Shown: positions 17,592-27,358, counted from the stretch's first letter. The stretch is 64,000 nt of DNA from Comamonas koreensis (GCF_021026195.1 NZ_JAJNCT010000020.1:1-64000); one strand, 5' to 3'. Program-made: numbers and translations. Notes: generated from the letters alone by a model not told the origin.

Positions 17592-18988
17592 GCACCAAAG
17601 TACGTACCCGTTTTGCCCCATCGCCTACCGGCTTTATCCACCTGGGCAACATCCGCTCGGCCCTCTACCCATGGGCCTTTGCGCGCGCCAACCAGGGCGA
17701 TTTCATCCTGCGCATCGAAGACACTGACCTGGAGCGCTCCAACCAGGCCTCCGTCGATGTGATTCTGGAAGGCATGGCCTGGCTGCAACTGGACCCCAAT
17801 GAGGGCCCGTTCTACCAAATGCAGCGCATGGACCGCTACAAGGAAGTGCTGGCCACCCTGCAGGAAAAGGGTGCCGTCTACCCCTGCTACATGAGCATGG
17901 AAGAGCTGGACGCGCTGCGTGAAAAGCAGATGGCCAACAAGGAAAAGCCGCGCTATGACGGCACCTGGCGCCCCGAAGAAGGCAAGGTGCTGCCGCCCGT
18001 GCCCGAAGGCGTCAAGCCCGTGCTGCGCTTCAAGACACCGCTGACCGGCGTCGTGGCTTGGGAAGACAAGTGCAAGGGCCGCATCGAGTTCCAGAACTCG
18101 GAGCTCGATGACTTGGTCATCGCCCGTCCCGATGGCACGCCCACCTACAACTTCTGCGTCTGCGTCGATGACATGGACATGGCCATCACCCACGTGATCC
18201 GGGGTGACGACCATGTGAACAACACGCCGCGCCAGATCCACATCTTCGAAGCGCTGGGTGCCGATGTGCCGGTGTTTGCCCACCTGCCTACCGTGCTCAA
18301 TGAGCAGGGCGAGAAGATGAGCAAGCGCAATGGCGCCAAGGCCGTGACCCAGTACCGCGACGAAGGCTACCTGGCCGATGCCATGGTGAACTACCTGGCA
18401 CGCCTGGGCTGGAGCCACGGGGATGACGAAATCTTCTCGCGCCAGCAGTTCCTGGAGTGGTTCAACCTGGACCACCTGGGCCGCAGCGCGGGCCAGTTCG
18501 ACGAGGCCAAGCTGCGCTGGGTCAATGCCCAGCACATGAAGCTGACGCCCGATGACGAGCTGGCAGCCATGCTGACCCCATTCCTGAAGAACCTGGGCCT
18601 GGACAGCATCACCGTCGGTGATGGCCGTCTGCCACGCATCTGTGCATTGTTCAAAGACCGCTGCGACACCCTGGTGGATCTGGCGCAATGGGCCCAGGTG
18701 TTCTACAAGGATGTGCAGCCCAGCGCAGAAGACCTGAGCACCCATGTAACGCCTGAGATCATTCCGGTGATCGACGAGCTGCTGCAGGTGCTGCAAGAGG
18801 GTGATTGGAGCAAGGAAGCGATCGGCGCCGGCTTCAAGCAAGTGCTCAAGACACATGGCTTGAAGATGCCGCAACTGGCGATGCCGGTGCGTGTTTTGGC
18901 CGTGGGTACAGCCCATACGCCCTCGGTGGACGCGGTGCTTGCATTACTCGGTCGTGAAAAAATTATCGAAAGACTGCAAAAGCGCTGA
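17588..18988 (+). CDS. gltX: Glutamate--tRNA ligase
   Basis: A 466-residue class I synthetase that charges tRNA-Glu. The HIGH-type signature is in [21 protein letters not shown] at residues 9-28 and the KMSKR loop in [13 protein letters not shown] near 240. ATGA overlap with metZ suggests translational coupling. It is directly followed by a promoter and a tRNA array containing four copies of its own substrate, tRNA-Glu(TTC). Confidence 0.96.
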   Translation: MSTKVRTRFAPSPTGFIHLGNIRSALYPWAFARANQGDFILRIEDTDLERSNQASVDVILEGMAWLQLDPNEGPFYQMQRMDRYKEVLATLQEKGAVYPCYMSMEELDALREKQMANKEKPRYDGTWRPEEGKVLPPVPEGVKPVLRFKTPLTGVVAWEDKCKGRIEFQNSELDDLVIARPDGTPTYNFCVCVDDMDMAITHVIRGDDHVNNTPRQIHIFEALGADVPVFAHLPTVLNEQGEKMSKRNGAKAVTQYRDEGYLADAMVNYLARLGWSHGDDEIFSRQQFLEWFNLDHLGRSAGQFDEAKLRWVNAQHMKLTPDDELAAMLTPFLKNLGLDSITVGDGRLPRICALFKDRCDTLVDLAQWAQVFYKDVQPSAEDLSTHVTPEIIPVIDELLQVLQEGDWSKEAIGAGFKQVLKTHGLKMPQLAMPVRVLAVGTAHTPSVDAVLALLGREKIIERLQKR

Positions 18989-19003
18989 AATACGCCCTAT
19001 AAT
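18974..19003 (+). promoter_or_regulatory. Likely promoter of the tRNA array
   Basis: CTGCAA (18974-18979) and a consensus TATAAT (18998-19003) are separated by 18 bases and end 49 bases before the first tRNA. The -35 part lies in the last gltX codons. Confidence 0.6.
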
Positions 19004-19052
19004 TCGAGTCTTCGGTGAGCAGCAACAAGTAAATTGTAAAACTTGCCGATAC

Positions 19053-19128
<76 letters not shown>

Positions 19129-19165
19129 AAGATTATCGGAAACGAGAAATCGGTTCTTAGGTTTT

Positions 19166-19241
19166 GACCCTATCGTCTAGAGGCCTAGGACATCACCCTT
19201 TCACGGTGAGTACCGGGGTTCGAATCCCCGTAGGGTCGCCA
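19166..19241 (+). tRNA. tRNA-Glu(TTC), copy 1
   Basis: A 76-base cloverleaf with acceptor GACCCTA/TAGGGTC, T arm GGTTCGAATCC, encoded CCA after a G discriminator, and anticodon TTC in CTTTCAC. Confidence 0.95.
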
Positions 19242-19289
19242 AGTTTGAAGCGCTTGATGCTATATAATAGCTAGCAAAGCTTCCTGCCA

Positions 19290-19366
19290 GGAGTGGTAGT
19301 TCAGTTGGTTAGAATACCGGCCTGTCACGCCGGGGGTCGCGGGTTCGAGTCCCGTCCACTCCGCCA
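19290..19366 (+). tRNA. tRNA-Asp(GTC), copy 1
   Basis: A 77-base cloverleaf with acceptor GGAGTGG/CCACTCC, GCCA end and anticodon GTC in CTGTCAC. A TATATAAT box lies about 20 bases upstream in the Glu-Asp spacer but has no well-spaced -35. Confidence 0.95.
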
Positions 19367-19388
19367 GTTTGGTCAGTCGCTCGATGAG

Positions 19389-19417
19389 AAGCGCCTTTGT
19401 TTGAGAGGGCGCTTTTT
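19389..19417 (+). terminator. Terminator inside the tRNA array
   Basis: AAGCGCC and GGCGCTT arms followed by TTTTT lie 22 bases after the first tRNA-Asp. It would end the first Ala-Glu-Asp transcript, so the later copies need read-through or their own promoter. Confidence 0.75.
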
Positions 19418-19449
19418 TAATCGACAGCCGCAAGGCCAGTCCAGGTTTT

Positions 19450-19525
19450 GACCCTATCGTCTAGAGGCCTAGGACATCACCCTTTCACGGTGAGTACCGG
19501 GGTTCGAATCCCCGTAGGGTCGCCA
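19450..19525 (+). tRNA. tRNA-Glu(TTC), copy 2
   Basis: Identical in sequence to copy 1 of tRNA-Glu; it begins the exact 442-base tandem period. No tRNA-Ala precedes it, unlike the other Glu copies. Confidence 0.95.
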
Positions 19526-19573
19526 AGTTTGAAGCACTTGACGCTATACAATAGCTAGCAAAGCTTCCTGCCA

Positions 19574-19650
19574 GGAGTGGTAGTTCAGTTGGTTAGAATA
19601 CCGGCCTGTCACGCCGGGGGTCGCGGGTTCGAGTCCCGTCCACTCCGCCA
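19574..19650 (+). tRNA. tRNA-Asp(GTC), copy 2
   Basis: Identical in sequence to copy 1 of tRNA-Asp, 48 bases after tRNA-Glu copy 2. Confidence 0.95.
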
Positions 19651-19758
19651 CAGTTTTGAAATTTGTTGAGATCATGTCAGGACGCGAAGGGCTCGCGAAG
19701 CTGTACTCAGGTACAGCGAGCGAGACCGACAAAGTCATGGCTTGATATCAGCAAATTG

Positions 19759-19834
<76 letters not shown>

Positions 19835-19891
19835 ATTAAACTTGTCTGAGGCATTGCACCAGCAATGCAGTGCAGGCAAAGTTCTAGGATT

Positions 19892-19967
19892 GACCCTATC
19901 GTCTAGAGGCCTAGGACATCACCCTTTCACGGTGAGTACCGGGGTTCGAATCCCCGTAGGGTCGCCA
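19892..19967 (+). tRNA. tRNA-Glu(TTC), copy 3
   Basis: Identical to the other tRNA-Glu copies; its start is exactly 442 bases after that of copy 2. Confidence 0.95.
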
Positions 19968-20015
19968 AGTTTGAAGCACTTGATGCTATACAATAGCTAG
20001 CAAAGCTTCCTGCCA

Positions 20016-20092
20016 GGAGTGGTAGTTCAGTTGGTTAGAATACCGGCCTGTCACGCCGGGGGTCGCGGGTTCGAGTCCCGTCCACTCCGCCA
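20016..20092 (+). tRNA. tRNA-Asp(GTC), copy 3
   Basis: Identical to the other tRNA-Asp copies; exactly 442 bases after copy 2. Confidence 0.95.
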
Positions 20093-20200
20093 CAGTTTTA
20101 AAATTTGTTGAGATCGTTTCAGGACGCGAAGGCATCGCGAAGCTGTACTCAGGTACAGCGAGTGATGGCGACAAAGTCATGGAGCGATATCAACGAATTG

Positions 20201-20276
<76 letters not shown>

Positions 20277-20333
20277 ATTAAACTTGTCTGAGGTATTGCA
20301 CGAGCAATGCAGCGCAGACAAAGTTCTAGGATT

Positions 20334-20409
20334 GACCCTATCGTCTAGAGGCCTAGGACATCACCCTTTCACGGTGAGTACCGGGGTTCGAATCCCCGTA
20401 GGGTCGCCA
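20334..20409 (+). tRNA. tRNA-Glu(TTC), copy 4
   Basis: Identical to the other tRNA-Glu copies; exactly 442 bases after copy 3. Confidence 0.95.
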
Positions 20410-20457
20410 AGTTTGAAGCACTTGATGCTATACAATAGCTAGCAAAGCTTCCTGCCA

Positions 20458-20534
20458 GGAGTGGTAGTTCAGTTGGTTAGAATACCGGCCTGTCACGCCG
20501 GGGGTCGCGGGTTCGAGTCCCGTCCACTCCGCCA
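20458..20534 (+). tRNA. tRNA-Asp(GTC), copy 4
   Basis: Identical to the other tRNA-Asp copies; last gene of the array, followed at once by a strong terminator. Confidence 0.95.
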
Positions 20535-20540
20535 GATTCC

Positions 20541-20576
20541 AAAAGCCTTCTTGTCATGCGGCAAGAAGGCTTTTTT
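20541..20576 (+). terminator. Terminator at the end of the tRNA array
   Basis: AAAAGCCTTCTTG and CAAGAAGGCTTTTTT form a long stem with an 8-base loop and a T tail, 6 bases after the last tRNA. Confidence 0.9.
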
Positions 20577-20606
20577 CATGGCTGCTGCTGGTGTGCAGCG
20601 CCCAAG

Positions 20607-20648
20607 AAAAAGCCGATCACCGGGTGGCCCCTGCAGATCGGCTTTTTT
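20607..20648. terminator. Bidirectional terminator between the tRNA array and the SDR gene
   Basis: AAAAAGCCGATC and GATCGGCTTTTTT arms surround a GC-rich loop. On the minus strand it ends the SDR gene 29 bases after its stop; on the plus strand it backs up the tRNA terminator. Confidence 0.8.
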
Positions 20649-20676
20649 GCTTGCCAAGGCCCGCAGGCCTGTGGCA

Positions 20677-21435
20677 TTACTTCGGTGCCAGGCGAATGGC
20701 GCCGTCGAGGCGAATCACTTCGCCATTGAGCATGTCGTTCTCAACGATGTGCTTGACCAGCTTGGCATAGTCCTCAGGGGTGCCCAGGCGGCTGGGGAAG
20801 GGCACGCCAGCGGCGAGGGCATCCTGCACCTCCTGGGGCATGCCAAACAGCATGGGAGTGCCGAAAATGCCGGGAGCAATCGTCATGTTGCGGATGCCGC
20901 TGCGCGCCAGATCGCGGGCAATCGGCAAAGTCATGCCTACGACGCCGCCTTTGGACGCCGCATAAGCGGCCTGGCCGATCTGGCCATCATAGGCGGCCAC
21001 GCTGGCCGTCGAGATCAGCACGCCGCGCTCGCCGGTGGCTTCGGGCTCGTTCTGGCCCATGGCTTCGGCGCAGAGGCGGATCATGTTGAAGCTGCCAATC
21101 AGGTTGACCGTGATGGTTTTGCTGAACAACTCCAGCGAATGCGCGCCTTTTTTGCCGACGGTCTTCTCGGCCGGTGCGATGCCTGCGCAGTTGACCAGGC
21201 CAAACAGCTTGCCCAGCGATACGGCCTTGGCAACCACAGCCTGGGCCTGTTCAGCATTGGACACATCGCATTGCACAAAGGCGCCGTCCAGTTCCTGGGC
21301 CAGTGCCTGGCCTTTTTCTGCCTGCATATCGGCGATGACGACGGTAGCACCCTCGCGGGTCAGCATGCGTGCCGTGCCTTCTCCCAGGCCCGAAGCGCCG
21401 CCTGTGACGATAAATACCTTATTGGCGATGTGCAT
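20677..21435 (-). CDS. SDR-family 3-hydroxyacyl-CoA dehydrogenase
   Basis: A 252-residue short-chain dehydrogenase. The NAD-binding motif [10 protein letters not shown] is at residues 11-20, the NAG-like VNCAGIAP near 86, and catalytic Ser and Tyr-x-x-x-Lys in [10 protein letters not shown] and YAASKGG (about 145-170). The overall pattern, with [20 protein letters not shown] and [18 protein letters not shown], matches the type-2 3-hydroxyacyl-CoA dehydrogenase (HSD17B10-like) branch, which oxidises 3-hydroxyacyl-CoA in fatty acid or isoleucine degradation. Monocistronic. Exact substrate is inferred from the family. Confidence 0.82.
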   Translation of the reverse strand: MHIANKVFIVTGGASGLGEGTARMLTREGATVVIADMQAEKGQALAQELDGAFVQCDVSNAEQAQAVVAKAVSLGKLFGLVNCAGIAPAEKTVGKKGAHSLELFSKTITVNLIGSFNMIRLCAEAMGQNEPEATGERGVLISTASVAAYDGQIGQAAYAASKGGVVGMTLPIARDLARSGIRNMTIAPGIFGTPMLFGMPQEVQDALAAGVPFPSRLGTPEDYAKLVKHIVENDMLNGEVIRLDGAIRLAPK

Positions 21436-21498
21436 CGCTATGTCTCCTGGTTGTTGGATCGGTGCATCTTAGCCCAGAGGTGGGCGGCGAACGGTCAC

Positions 21499-21523
21499 AA
21501 AAAAAGCCCGCGAACGGGCTTTT
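21499..21523. terminator. Terminator downstream of the ferric-iron binding protein gene
   Basis: AAAAGCCCG and CGGGCTTTT arms around a CGAA loop, with A/T runs on both sides; on the minus strand it lies 19 bases past the gene's stop. Confidence 0.85.
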
Positions 21524-21541
21524 CGTGACAGTACGCGGGGC

Positions 21542-22585
21542 TTATTGGAAGCCAGCGCGGTCCAGCATCTGCTGCACCTTGGGCATATTGCTGCCCACGG
21601 CACTGATCGGGATGGTCTCGCTCTTGAAAGGCTTGTCTTGCGTCATGGCCTTCAGCGCCGGGTTGTCGGTCTGCACGTTCTTGGCAGCAGGCCACTCGTT
21701 GTTACCGTTGGCAAAGTAGGTCTGCGCTTCCGGGCTGGCCAGGTACTCCAGGAACTTGACGGCATTGTCCTTGTTCTTGCTGTACTTGGCGACTGCGCCA
21801 CCGGCGATGTTCAGGTGCGTGCCCCAGCTGCTTTGGTTGGGGAACACCACGCTGACCTTGTTGGTCACCTCAACATCGGCGGGGTTGCTGGAGCGCATCA
21901 GACGGGCGAAGTAGTAGCTGTTGGTGATGGCGATATCACATTCACCAGCGGCAACGGCCTTGATCTGGTCGGTGTCACCACCTTTGGGTGGGCGTGCCAG
22001 GTTGTCCTTGACACCTTGCAGCCATTGCTGGGCCCTGGCCTCGCCGATGTGCTCGGTCACCGCACCAAACAGGCTCAGGTTGTAGGGGTGCGAGCCCGAG
22101 CGGATGCAGATCTTGCCCTTGTTCTTGGGGTCGGCCAGCTTTTCATAGCTGTCGACATCTTCGAGCTTGACCTTGTCCTTGTTGTAGGCGATCACGCGGG
22201 CACGGGTCGAGAGACCGAACCAGGTGATGCCGCCATCGGCTTCGGGTTGGGCGCGCAGGTTGGCGGGGATCACTTCTTCCAGTTTAGCCGAGCGGATCGG
22301 CAGAAACAGGTTGTCCTTTTCGCCGCGGTAGAGGCGGGCGGCATCGACCATCAGCACCACGTCTGCGGGAGAGGCCGCACCTTCGGCTTTGAGGCGGGCC
22401 ACAATGCCTGCGTCGTCCGAATCCACACGGTTGATCTTGATGCCGGTCGCTTTTGTAAAGTTGTTATAGAGCGCCTCATCTGTCGCGTAGTGGCGGGCAG
22501 AGTACAGGTTGACCACTTCCTGGGCTTGTGCAGCAGCACCTGCCGTGATGGCGCAAGCCAGTGCAAGGATTTTCAAAGAATGCAT
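21542..22585 (-). CDS. Ferric-iron ABC transporter substrate-binding protein (FbpA/FutA-like)
   Basis: A 347-residue periplasmic protein with a clear signal peptide (MHSLKILALACAITAGAAAQAQ). EVVNLYSARHYATDEALYNNF at the mature N-terminus and the adjacent iron-ligand tyrosines in ITNSYYFARLMRSSN are hallmarks of FbpA/FutA1 transferrin-like ferric binding proteins. It would deliver Fe3+ to an inner-membrane permease. No permease or ATPase gene is adjacent, so partners must be elsewhere. A GAAACAA-GAA-TTGTTTC palindrome lies 43 bases upstream and could be its operator. Fits the iron theme of the window's left part. Confidence 0.88.
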   Translation of the reverse strand: MHSLKILALACAITAGAAAQAQEVVNLYSARHYATDEALYNNFTKATGIKINRVDSDDAGIVARLKAEGAASPADVVLMVDAARLYRGEKDNLFLPIRSAKLEEVIPANLRAQPEADGGITWFGLSTRARVIAYNKDKVKLEDVDSYEKLADPKNKGKICIRSGSHPYNLSLFGAVTEHIGEARAQQWLQGVKDNLARPPKGGDTDQIKAVAAGECDIAITNSYYFARLMRSSNPADVEVTNKVSVVFPNQSSWGTHLNIAGGAVAKYSKNKDNAVKFLEYLASPEAQTYFANGNNEWPAAKNVQTDNPALKAMTQDKPFKSETIPISAVGSNMPKVQQMLDRAGFQ

Positions 22586-22627
22586 AGGGCAAAACGTCTC
22601 TGTAAAGTTGGAGACGCGATCTTAATT

Positions 22628-22644
22628 GAAACAAGAATTGTTTC
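22628..22644. promoter_or_regulatory. Palindrome upstream of the iron-binding protein gene
   Basis: GAAACAAGAATTGTTTC is a perfect inverted repeat with 7-bp arms and a 3-base centre, 43-59 bases before the start codon. It may be a Fur or other operator; its match to the Fur consensus is weak. Confidence 0.4.
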
Positions 22645-22740
22645 TATTTAATCCATTGCAGGGTCTGTGCTTATTCAGCTTACGTTAAGTGCGGACTTGG
22701 TGGTAGGAGCCACAGGCAGCCCCTTGTGCGGATGCAAGGC

Positions 22741-22769
22741 AAAAAAAAGCCCGGCAAGGCCGGGCTTTA
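22741..22769. terminator. Bidirectional hairpin between the iron-binding and phasin genes
   Basis: AAAGCCCGGC and GCCGGGCTTT arms with an A8 run on the left. On the minus strand this is a good terminator for the phasin gene, about 176 bases past its stop. The remainder of 22645-22944 shows nothing else I recognise. Confidence 0.75.
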
Positions 22770-22944
22770 AAAGGATCCAAGAAACCAGGTTTCGAAAAGA
22801 TCCAAGGAGACAACTGGATGCGTTGAAATTTTCAACACAATGGGTAAATTATAGGGTTTACCCTTGATCGTGTCCAGCGCGCTGGCCAAAGTTTGACCAA
22901 ATTGTAGGTCTTCGGCAACAGCGGCGCGCCAGACAACTCAGCCA

Positions 22945-23502
22945 TTAGCGCTTGCGGGCGGTAGCAGCGCTGACCGTACCGGCAGCCTTGACCGCATTGT
23001 TGGTGATGGTGTTGAAGTTGGTCTCAGCCACTTCACCTGCTTGCTTGACGGCCTTCTGCACGGAGTCGTAGGCGTTGTTGGCAGCGGCAACAGCAGTCTT
23101 CATCACGGCAACGGCGCTTTCGGAGCCGGCAGGTGCGTTCTTGGCAGCGGTGTCCACAAATTCGTTGAACTTGGACTGGGCTTCAACAGCCTTGTTTTCG
23201 AAAGCCTTGCTGAATTCCAGGCTGGTAGCAGCAGCGATTTCGTACAGGTGGCGGCTATAGGCAGCGGTCTTTTCGGCCATGGGTTGCAGCAGGCCGCTTT
23301 GCACGCTCAGCAGGTCTTGGGCGCTCTTGGCATCCAGCACGGCGGAAGTGTTGGCCGAGACGTCGGACAGCGCAGCGCGGGTTGCAGCCACGTTCAGTTC
23401 CACCAGCTTTTCCACGCCTTCGAAAGCCTTATTGGTCAGGCCCAGCAGGGTTTCCAGATTCGCCTTGTGTGCAGCCAGGATTTGGTCAGGGGTCAATGCC
23501 AT
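22945..23502 (-). CDS. phaP: Phasin (PHB granule-associated protein)
   Basis: A 185-residue, mostly helical protein of the Phasin_2 family that coats polyhydroxybutyrate granules. It begins [20 protein letters not shown], is Ala/Val/Lys-rich and contains TRAALSD and [11 protein letters not shown] typical of betaproteobacterial PhaP. The ATG at 23502 has GGAG exactly 7 bases upstream, while the ATG at 23508 has it only 1 base away. Two palindromes that look like PhaR operators flank its promoter. PHB synthesis genes are not in the window. Confidence 0.93.
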   Translation of the reverse strand: MALTPDQILAAHKANLETLLGLTNKAFEGVEKLVELNVAATRAALSDVSANTSAVLDAKSAQDLLSVQSGLLQPMAEKTAAYSRHLYEIAAATSLEFSKAFENKAVEAQSKFNEFVDTAAKNAPAGSESAVAVMKTAVAAANNAYDSVQKAVKQAGEVAETNFNTITNNAVKAAGTVSAATARKR

Positions 23503-23587
23503 GTTCATACTCCGTCTCGTTAGAAGTGGTGAAGGTACAAATCCGGGCACGTCCCGTGCGCCGGAGGTTTGTGCATTGCGTTGAATT

Positions 23588-23660
23588 GCTGCACTGCACA
23601 ATGACTCTATTGTTGGGCATCCAGACAGCTTTTGCAAGCCTTTTTTGTGCAGTGCAACAA
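23588..23660 (-). promoter_or_regulatory. phaP promoter flanked by two TGCAGTGCA sites
   Basis: On the minus strand TTGCAA (23632-23637) and AACAAT (23609-23614) are 17 bases apart. One copy of TTGTGCAGTGCA-A/G-C lies upstream of the -35 (23645-23660) and one, inverted, just downstream of the -10 (23588-23601). The core resembles PhaR repressor sites described for phasin promoters in other PHB producers. Nothing else is recognised up to the thioesterase start at 23889. Confidence 0.6.
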
Positions 23661-23888
23661 AAAAATCTTTTGGTTTGATTTCAATCGTCTACCATTTGTT
23701 TAATTGGTTGATAGGGTAACAATTAACCCATGGCCATCACGCTGAAATCTGCCTGTTCTGACTTTGTAATCGCGGTATGTGTCCGTACGATGGCGACCTC
23801 CCCTTTGTCTCCGACAGTGCATCGCTACGGTGACGGCAGGGAGCGGCACCTCTACAATCCCTGCGAACTTTGTGACCAGGATGGCCAG

Positions 23889-24347
23889 ATGTCTTCTTCG
23901 CCGCAGCTCGCCGAGCGCCCTCAGCCACAGCCCCGATCGGATTATGCGCAGTTTGTGCGCGTGACCACCCGCTGGGCTGATAACGATGCCTATGGGCATG
24001 TCAACAATGTCGTTTATTACAGCTGGTTCGATACCGCCGTGAACCGCTTGCTGATTGAAAAGGGCGTGCTCGATATTGAAGCGAGCAGCAGCATAGGCCT
24101 CGTAGTGGAAACCCAATGCCATTATTTTGCGCCAGTGTCTTATCCGCAGGATGTCGATGTGGGCGTGCGGGTGGCGCATCTGGGTAAAAGCAGCGTGCGT
24201 TATGAACTGGCCATTTTTGTCGCCGGTGAATCGCAAAGCGCCGCTTGCGGGCATTTTGTCCATGTGTATGTAGACCGCAGCAGCCGCCGCCCGGTGGCGT
24301 TGCCCGATGCCACGCGCGTAGCGCTGAACGGCTTGCGTCTGATCTGA
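23889..24347 (+). CDS. Acyl-CoA thioesterase, hotdog fold
   Basis: A 152-residue protein of the 4-hydroxybenzoyl-CoA thioesterase family. The active-site region TTRWADNDAYGHVNNVVYYSW (about residues 29-48) carries the catalytic aspartate in its usual place, and VETQCHYFAPVSYPQDVDVGV follows. It hydrolyses acyl-CoA esters; the natural acyl group is unknown. The ATG at 23889 (MSSSPQLAE) gives the usual length; a 53-codon upstream extension is not family-like. No co-transcribed partner. Confidence 0.82.
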   Translation: MSSSPQLAERPQPQPRSDYAQFVRVTTRWADNDAYGHVNNVVYYSWFDTAVNRLLIEKGVLDIEASSSIGLVVETQCHYFAPVSYPQDVDVGVRVAHLGKSSVRYELAIFVAGESQSAACGHFVHVYVDRSSRRPVALPDATRVALNGLRLI

Positions 24348-24516
24348 ACCAGAGGCTTGCCCTGCCTCGCAGCAGGGCAGCGGGCAATCGCCTACACTTG
24401 CCGCTGTTGCGACCTTATGAAATAGGCGCTGGGTTGTGAATACGAGACATGGCGTCTGCATGTAGCAGCCGAAGGGGCTGCTGCACGTGTTGGCGCGCAA
24501 CCCTGTGCTGCCAACC

Positions 24517-25770
24517 ATGATTATCCAAAGTCTGCTGGACACCGACCTGTACAAGTTCACCATGATGCAGGTGGTGCTGCACCAGTTCCCGGGGGCCCAG
24601 GTGGAATACAAGTTCCGCTGCCGCAACCCCGGCGTGCAATTGGCGCCGTATGTGGACGAGATTCGCGCCGAAATCCAGCACCTGTGCAGCCTGCGCTTTG
24701 CTGATGACGAATTGGCCTATCTGCAGTCGCTGCGCTTTATCAAAAGCGATTTCATCGATTTTCTGCGGCTCTATCAGCTCAAGGAAAAATACATCAGCGT
24801 GCTGCCGCTGCCCAGCGGCGAGATCGACATCACCATCACCGGCCCCTGGCTGCATACCGTGCTGTTCGAAATCCCGGTGCTGGCCATTGTCAACGAGGTC
24901 TACTTCCGCAACACCCAGCCCGAGCCCGATTGGGCCGAGGGGCGCAGGCGCCTGGCGGGCAAGATCGAGGCCATGCGCGGGCCGGGGCTGGAGTCGCTCA
25001 AGATTGCCGACTATGGCACGCGCCGGCGTTTCAGCCACCGCTGGCAGCGCGAGGTGCTGGGCAGCCTGGTGGGCGGGCTGGGGGTGGCCACCCATCCGGC
25101 AATGCCGGGCGAGCGCCGTGGCCAATTGGCCGGCACCAGCAATACCTTGTTTGCCAAGCAACTGGGCCTGACCCCGCTGGGCACGATGGCCCATGAATAC
25201 CTGCAGGCCTGCCAGGCACTGGGCCCGCGCCTGCGCGAAAGCCAGATCTACGGCTTTGACATGTGGGCCAAGGAATACCGGGGCGACCTGGGTATTGCGC
25301 TGTCCGATGTCTATGGCATGGACGCCTTTCTGCGCGACTTCGACCCGTATTTCTGCAAGCTCTTCGATGGCGCACGGCATGACAGCGGCGACCCCTTCAG
25401 CTGGGGCGAGCGCCTGATCGCCCACTACAAGCTGCACAAGGTCGATCCGCTGACCAAGATCCTGATCTTCAGCGACGCGCTGACGATACCGCGCACCATT
25501 GCGCTGTTCGAGCGCTTCCAGGGCCGCTGCCAGCTGGCTTTTGGTGTCGGCACCAACCTGACCAATGACCTCGGCTATGAGCCGCTGCAGATCGTCATCA
25601 AGATGACCCGCTGCAATGGCCAGCCGGTCGCCAAGATCTCGGACACGCCCGGCAAGAGCATGTGCGACGACGAAAAATACCTGGCCTACCTGCGCCAGGT
25701 TTTCAACCTGCCCCCCAGCCAGCACATTCGCCCGCAAGGCGTGGCACCTGCCCCCGCACGTGCGGGTTAA
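24517..25770 (+). CDS. pncB: Nicotinate phosphoribosyltransferase
   Basis: A 417-residue enzyme that makes nicotinate mononucleotide from nicotinate and PRPP, the salvage entry to NAD. It starts [20 protein letters not shown], the near-invariant PncB N-terminus, and shows [20 protein letters not shown] (about 213-232) and [14 protein letters not shown] (about 288-301). An in-frame start 30 bases upstream is less typical. Single gene. Confidence 0.95.
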   Translation: MIIQSLLDTDLYKFTMMQVVLHQFPGAQVEYKFRCRNPGVQLAPYVDEIRAEIQHLCSLRFADDELAYLQSLRFIKSDFIDFLRLYQLKEKYISVLPLPSGEIDITITGPWLHTVLFEIPVLAIVNEVYFRNTQPEPDWAEGRRRLAGKIEAMRGPGLESLKIADYGTRRRFSHRWQREVLGSLVGGLGVATHPAMPGERRGQLAGTSNTLFAKQLGLTPLGTMAHEYLQACQALGPRLRESQIYGFDMWAKEYRGDLGIALSDVYGMDAFLRDFDPYFCKLFDGARHDSGDPFSWGERLIAHYKLHKVDPLTKILIFSDALTIPRTIALFERFQGRCQLAFGVGTNLTNDLGYEPLQIVIKMTRCNGQPVAKISDTPGKSMCDDEKYLAYLRQVFNLPPSQHIRPQGVAPAPARAG

Positions 25771-25900
25771 TCGGGAGGGCGGCTGTCACCGGCAGCCTGC
25801 CTGGGGCGGTGGCCGCTGACTAAAATCACCGGGCTGTGTGCGCCTGCCGGACGGTGTTGGGCTGCCAGGCATAAATAATCAGAAACGCAAGGAGCAGGCT

Positions 25901-27340
25901 ATGGCGCAGGTGGGGCAACGGTATGGAGCGTGGGCGTGGTGGGGCAGGGCAGCCGTGGGGGCTGCAGTGCTGGCGCCGGGATGGGCCAGTGCAGCCACGA
26001 TCAATGGCGCTGATCTTTCTGTTTTCTGGGGCATCCCTTTTGCCGGCATTCTGCTGTCGATTGCGCTGATGCCGCTGTTTTTGCCCAGCTTCTGGCACCA
26101 CCATTTTGGCAAGGTGGCGGCATTCTGGGCGCTGGCCTTTTTGCTGCCTTTTGCCGCAGTCTTTGGCCCGGGCCTGGCCGCCGGCAGCCTGGCCCATGCG
26201 CTGGTCGCTGAGTACATTCCCTTTGTGATTCTGCTCACCGCCTTGTTCACGGTCTCGGGCGGCATCTACATCCGTGGCAACCTGCATGGTTCGCCGGGCT
26301 TGAACACGGCCATCCTGGCCATTGGCGCGGTGCTGGCCAGCTTCATGGGCACCACCGGGGCATCGATGCTGCTGATCCGCCCGCTGATCCGCGCCAACGA
26401 TGCCCGCCGCAGCTGCGCCCATGTGGTCGTGTTCTTCATCTTCATCGTCTCCAACGCAGGTGGCTCGCTCACGCCGCTGGGCGATCCGCCGCTGTTCCTG
26501 GGCTTTTTGAAGGGCGTCGATTTCTTCTGGACCGTGCGCCACATCTTTGCCGAGACCCTGTTCCTGGTCGGTGCGCTGCTGGTGATCTTCTACCTGCTTG
26601 ACCGCTACATGCTGCGCTTTGATGCGCAAAAGCCCCGCACCGATCCGACGCCCGACACCCACAGCCTGGGCTTTGAGGGCAAGATCAATTTTGTGCTGCT
26701 GGGCGCCGTGGTGGCCCTGGTGCTGCTCAGCGGCTTCTGGAAGTCCGACCTGCAGTGGGACATTGCCGGTGTAGCCGTTGGTCTGCCATCCATCGTGCGG
26801 GATCTGGGTCTGATTGCGGTGGCCGTGCTGTCCTTCAAGCTCACGCCCGCGTCGGCCCATGCCGCCAACCAGTTCGACTGGGGCCCGATGCAGGAAGTGG
26901 CCAAGCTGTTTGCCGGCATTTTTCTGACCATCATCCCGGTCATTGCGATGCTGCAGGCCGGCGCCAATGGCCCCTTTGGCGCCGTGGTACGTGCAGTGAC
27001 CCGGCCTGATGGCTCGCCTGATCCGGCGATGTATTTCTGGGCCACAGGCTTTCTCAGCAGTTTCTTGGACAATGCGCCCACCTACCTGGTGTTCTTCAAC
27101 ACCGCCGGGGGCGATCCCCAGGTGCTGATGACCTCGATGGCAACCACGTTGGCCGCCATCTCGGCCGGCGCCGTTTTCATGGGCGCGAACACCTATATCG
27201 GCAACGCGCCCAATATGATGGTCAAGGCCATTGCCGAAAGCCGTGGGGTGCGCATGCCCAGCTTCTTTGGCTACATGGCCTGGTCCTGCGCCATCCTGGT
27301 GCCGCTGTTTATCGTGATGACTTTTATCTGGTTCCGCTGA
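25901..27340 (+). CDS. Sodium:proton antiporter-like transporter (UIT6/CitMHS_2 family)
   Basis: A 479-residue membrane protein with about 11-12 helices. It begins with a signal-like segment, and carries VSGGIYIRGNLHGSPGLNTA, GTTGASMLLIRPLIRAN and NAGGSLTPLGDPPLFLGFL, all typical of NhaD/ArsB-related ion transporters in the uncharacterised UIT6 group. Na+/H+ exchange or citrate-type transport is inferred by family only. AAGGAG precedes the ATG at 25901. It is followed 18 bases later by a hydroxyacid dehydrogenase gene, suggesting a two-gene operon, possibly linking import of an organic acid with its oxidation or reduction. Confidence 0.8.
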   Translation: MAQVGQRYGAWAWWGRAAVGAAVLAPGWASAATINGADLSVFWGIPFAGILLSIALMPLFLPSFWHHHFGKVAAFWALAFLLPFAAVFGPGLAAGSLAHALVAEYIPFVILLTALFTVSGGIYIRGNLHGSPGLNTAILAIGAVLASFMGTTGASMLLIRPLIRANDARRSCAHVVVFFIFIVSNAGGSLTPLGDPPLFLGFLKGVDFFWTVRHIFAETLFLVGALLVIFYLLDRYMLRFDAQKPRTDPTPDTHSLGFEGKINFVLLGAVVALVLLSGFWKSDLQWDIAGVAVGLPSIVRDLGLIAVAVLSFKLTPASAHAANQFDWGPMQEVAKLFAGIFLTIIPVIAMLQAGANGPFGAVVRAVTRPDGSPDPAMYFWATGFLSSFLDNAPTYLVFFNTAGGDPQVLMTSMATTLAAISAGAVFMGANTYIGNAPNMMVKAIAESRGVRMPSFFGYMAWSCAILVPLFIVMTFIWFR

Positions 27341-27358
27341 ACCCCGAGGAAACTGCCG

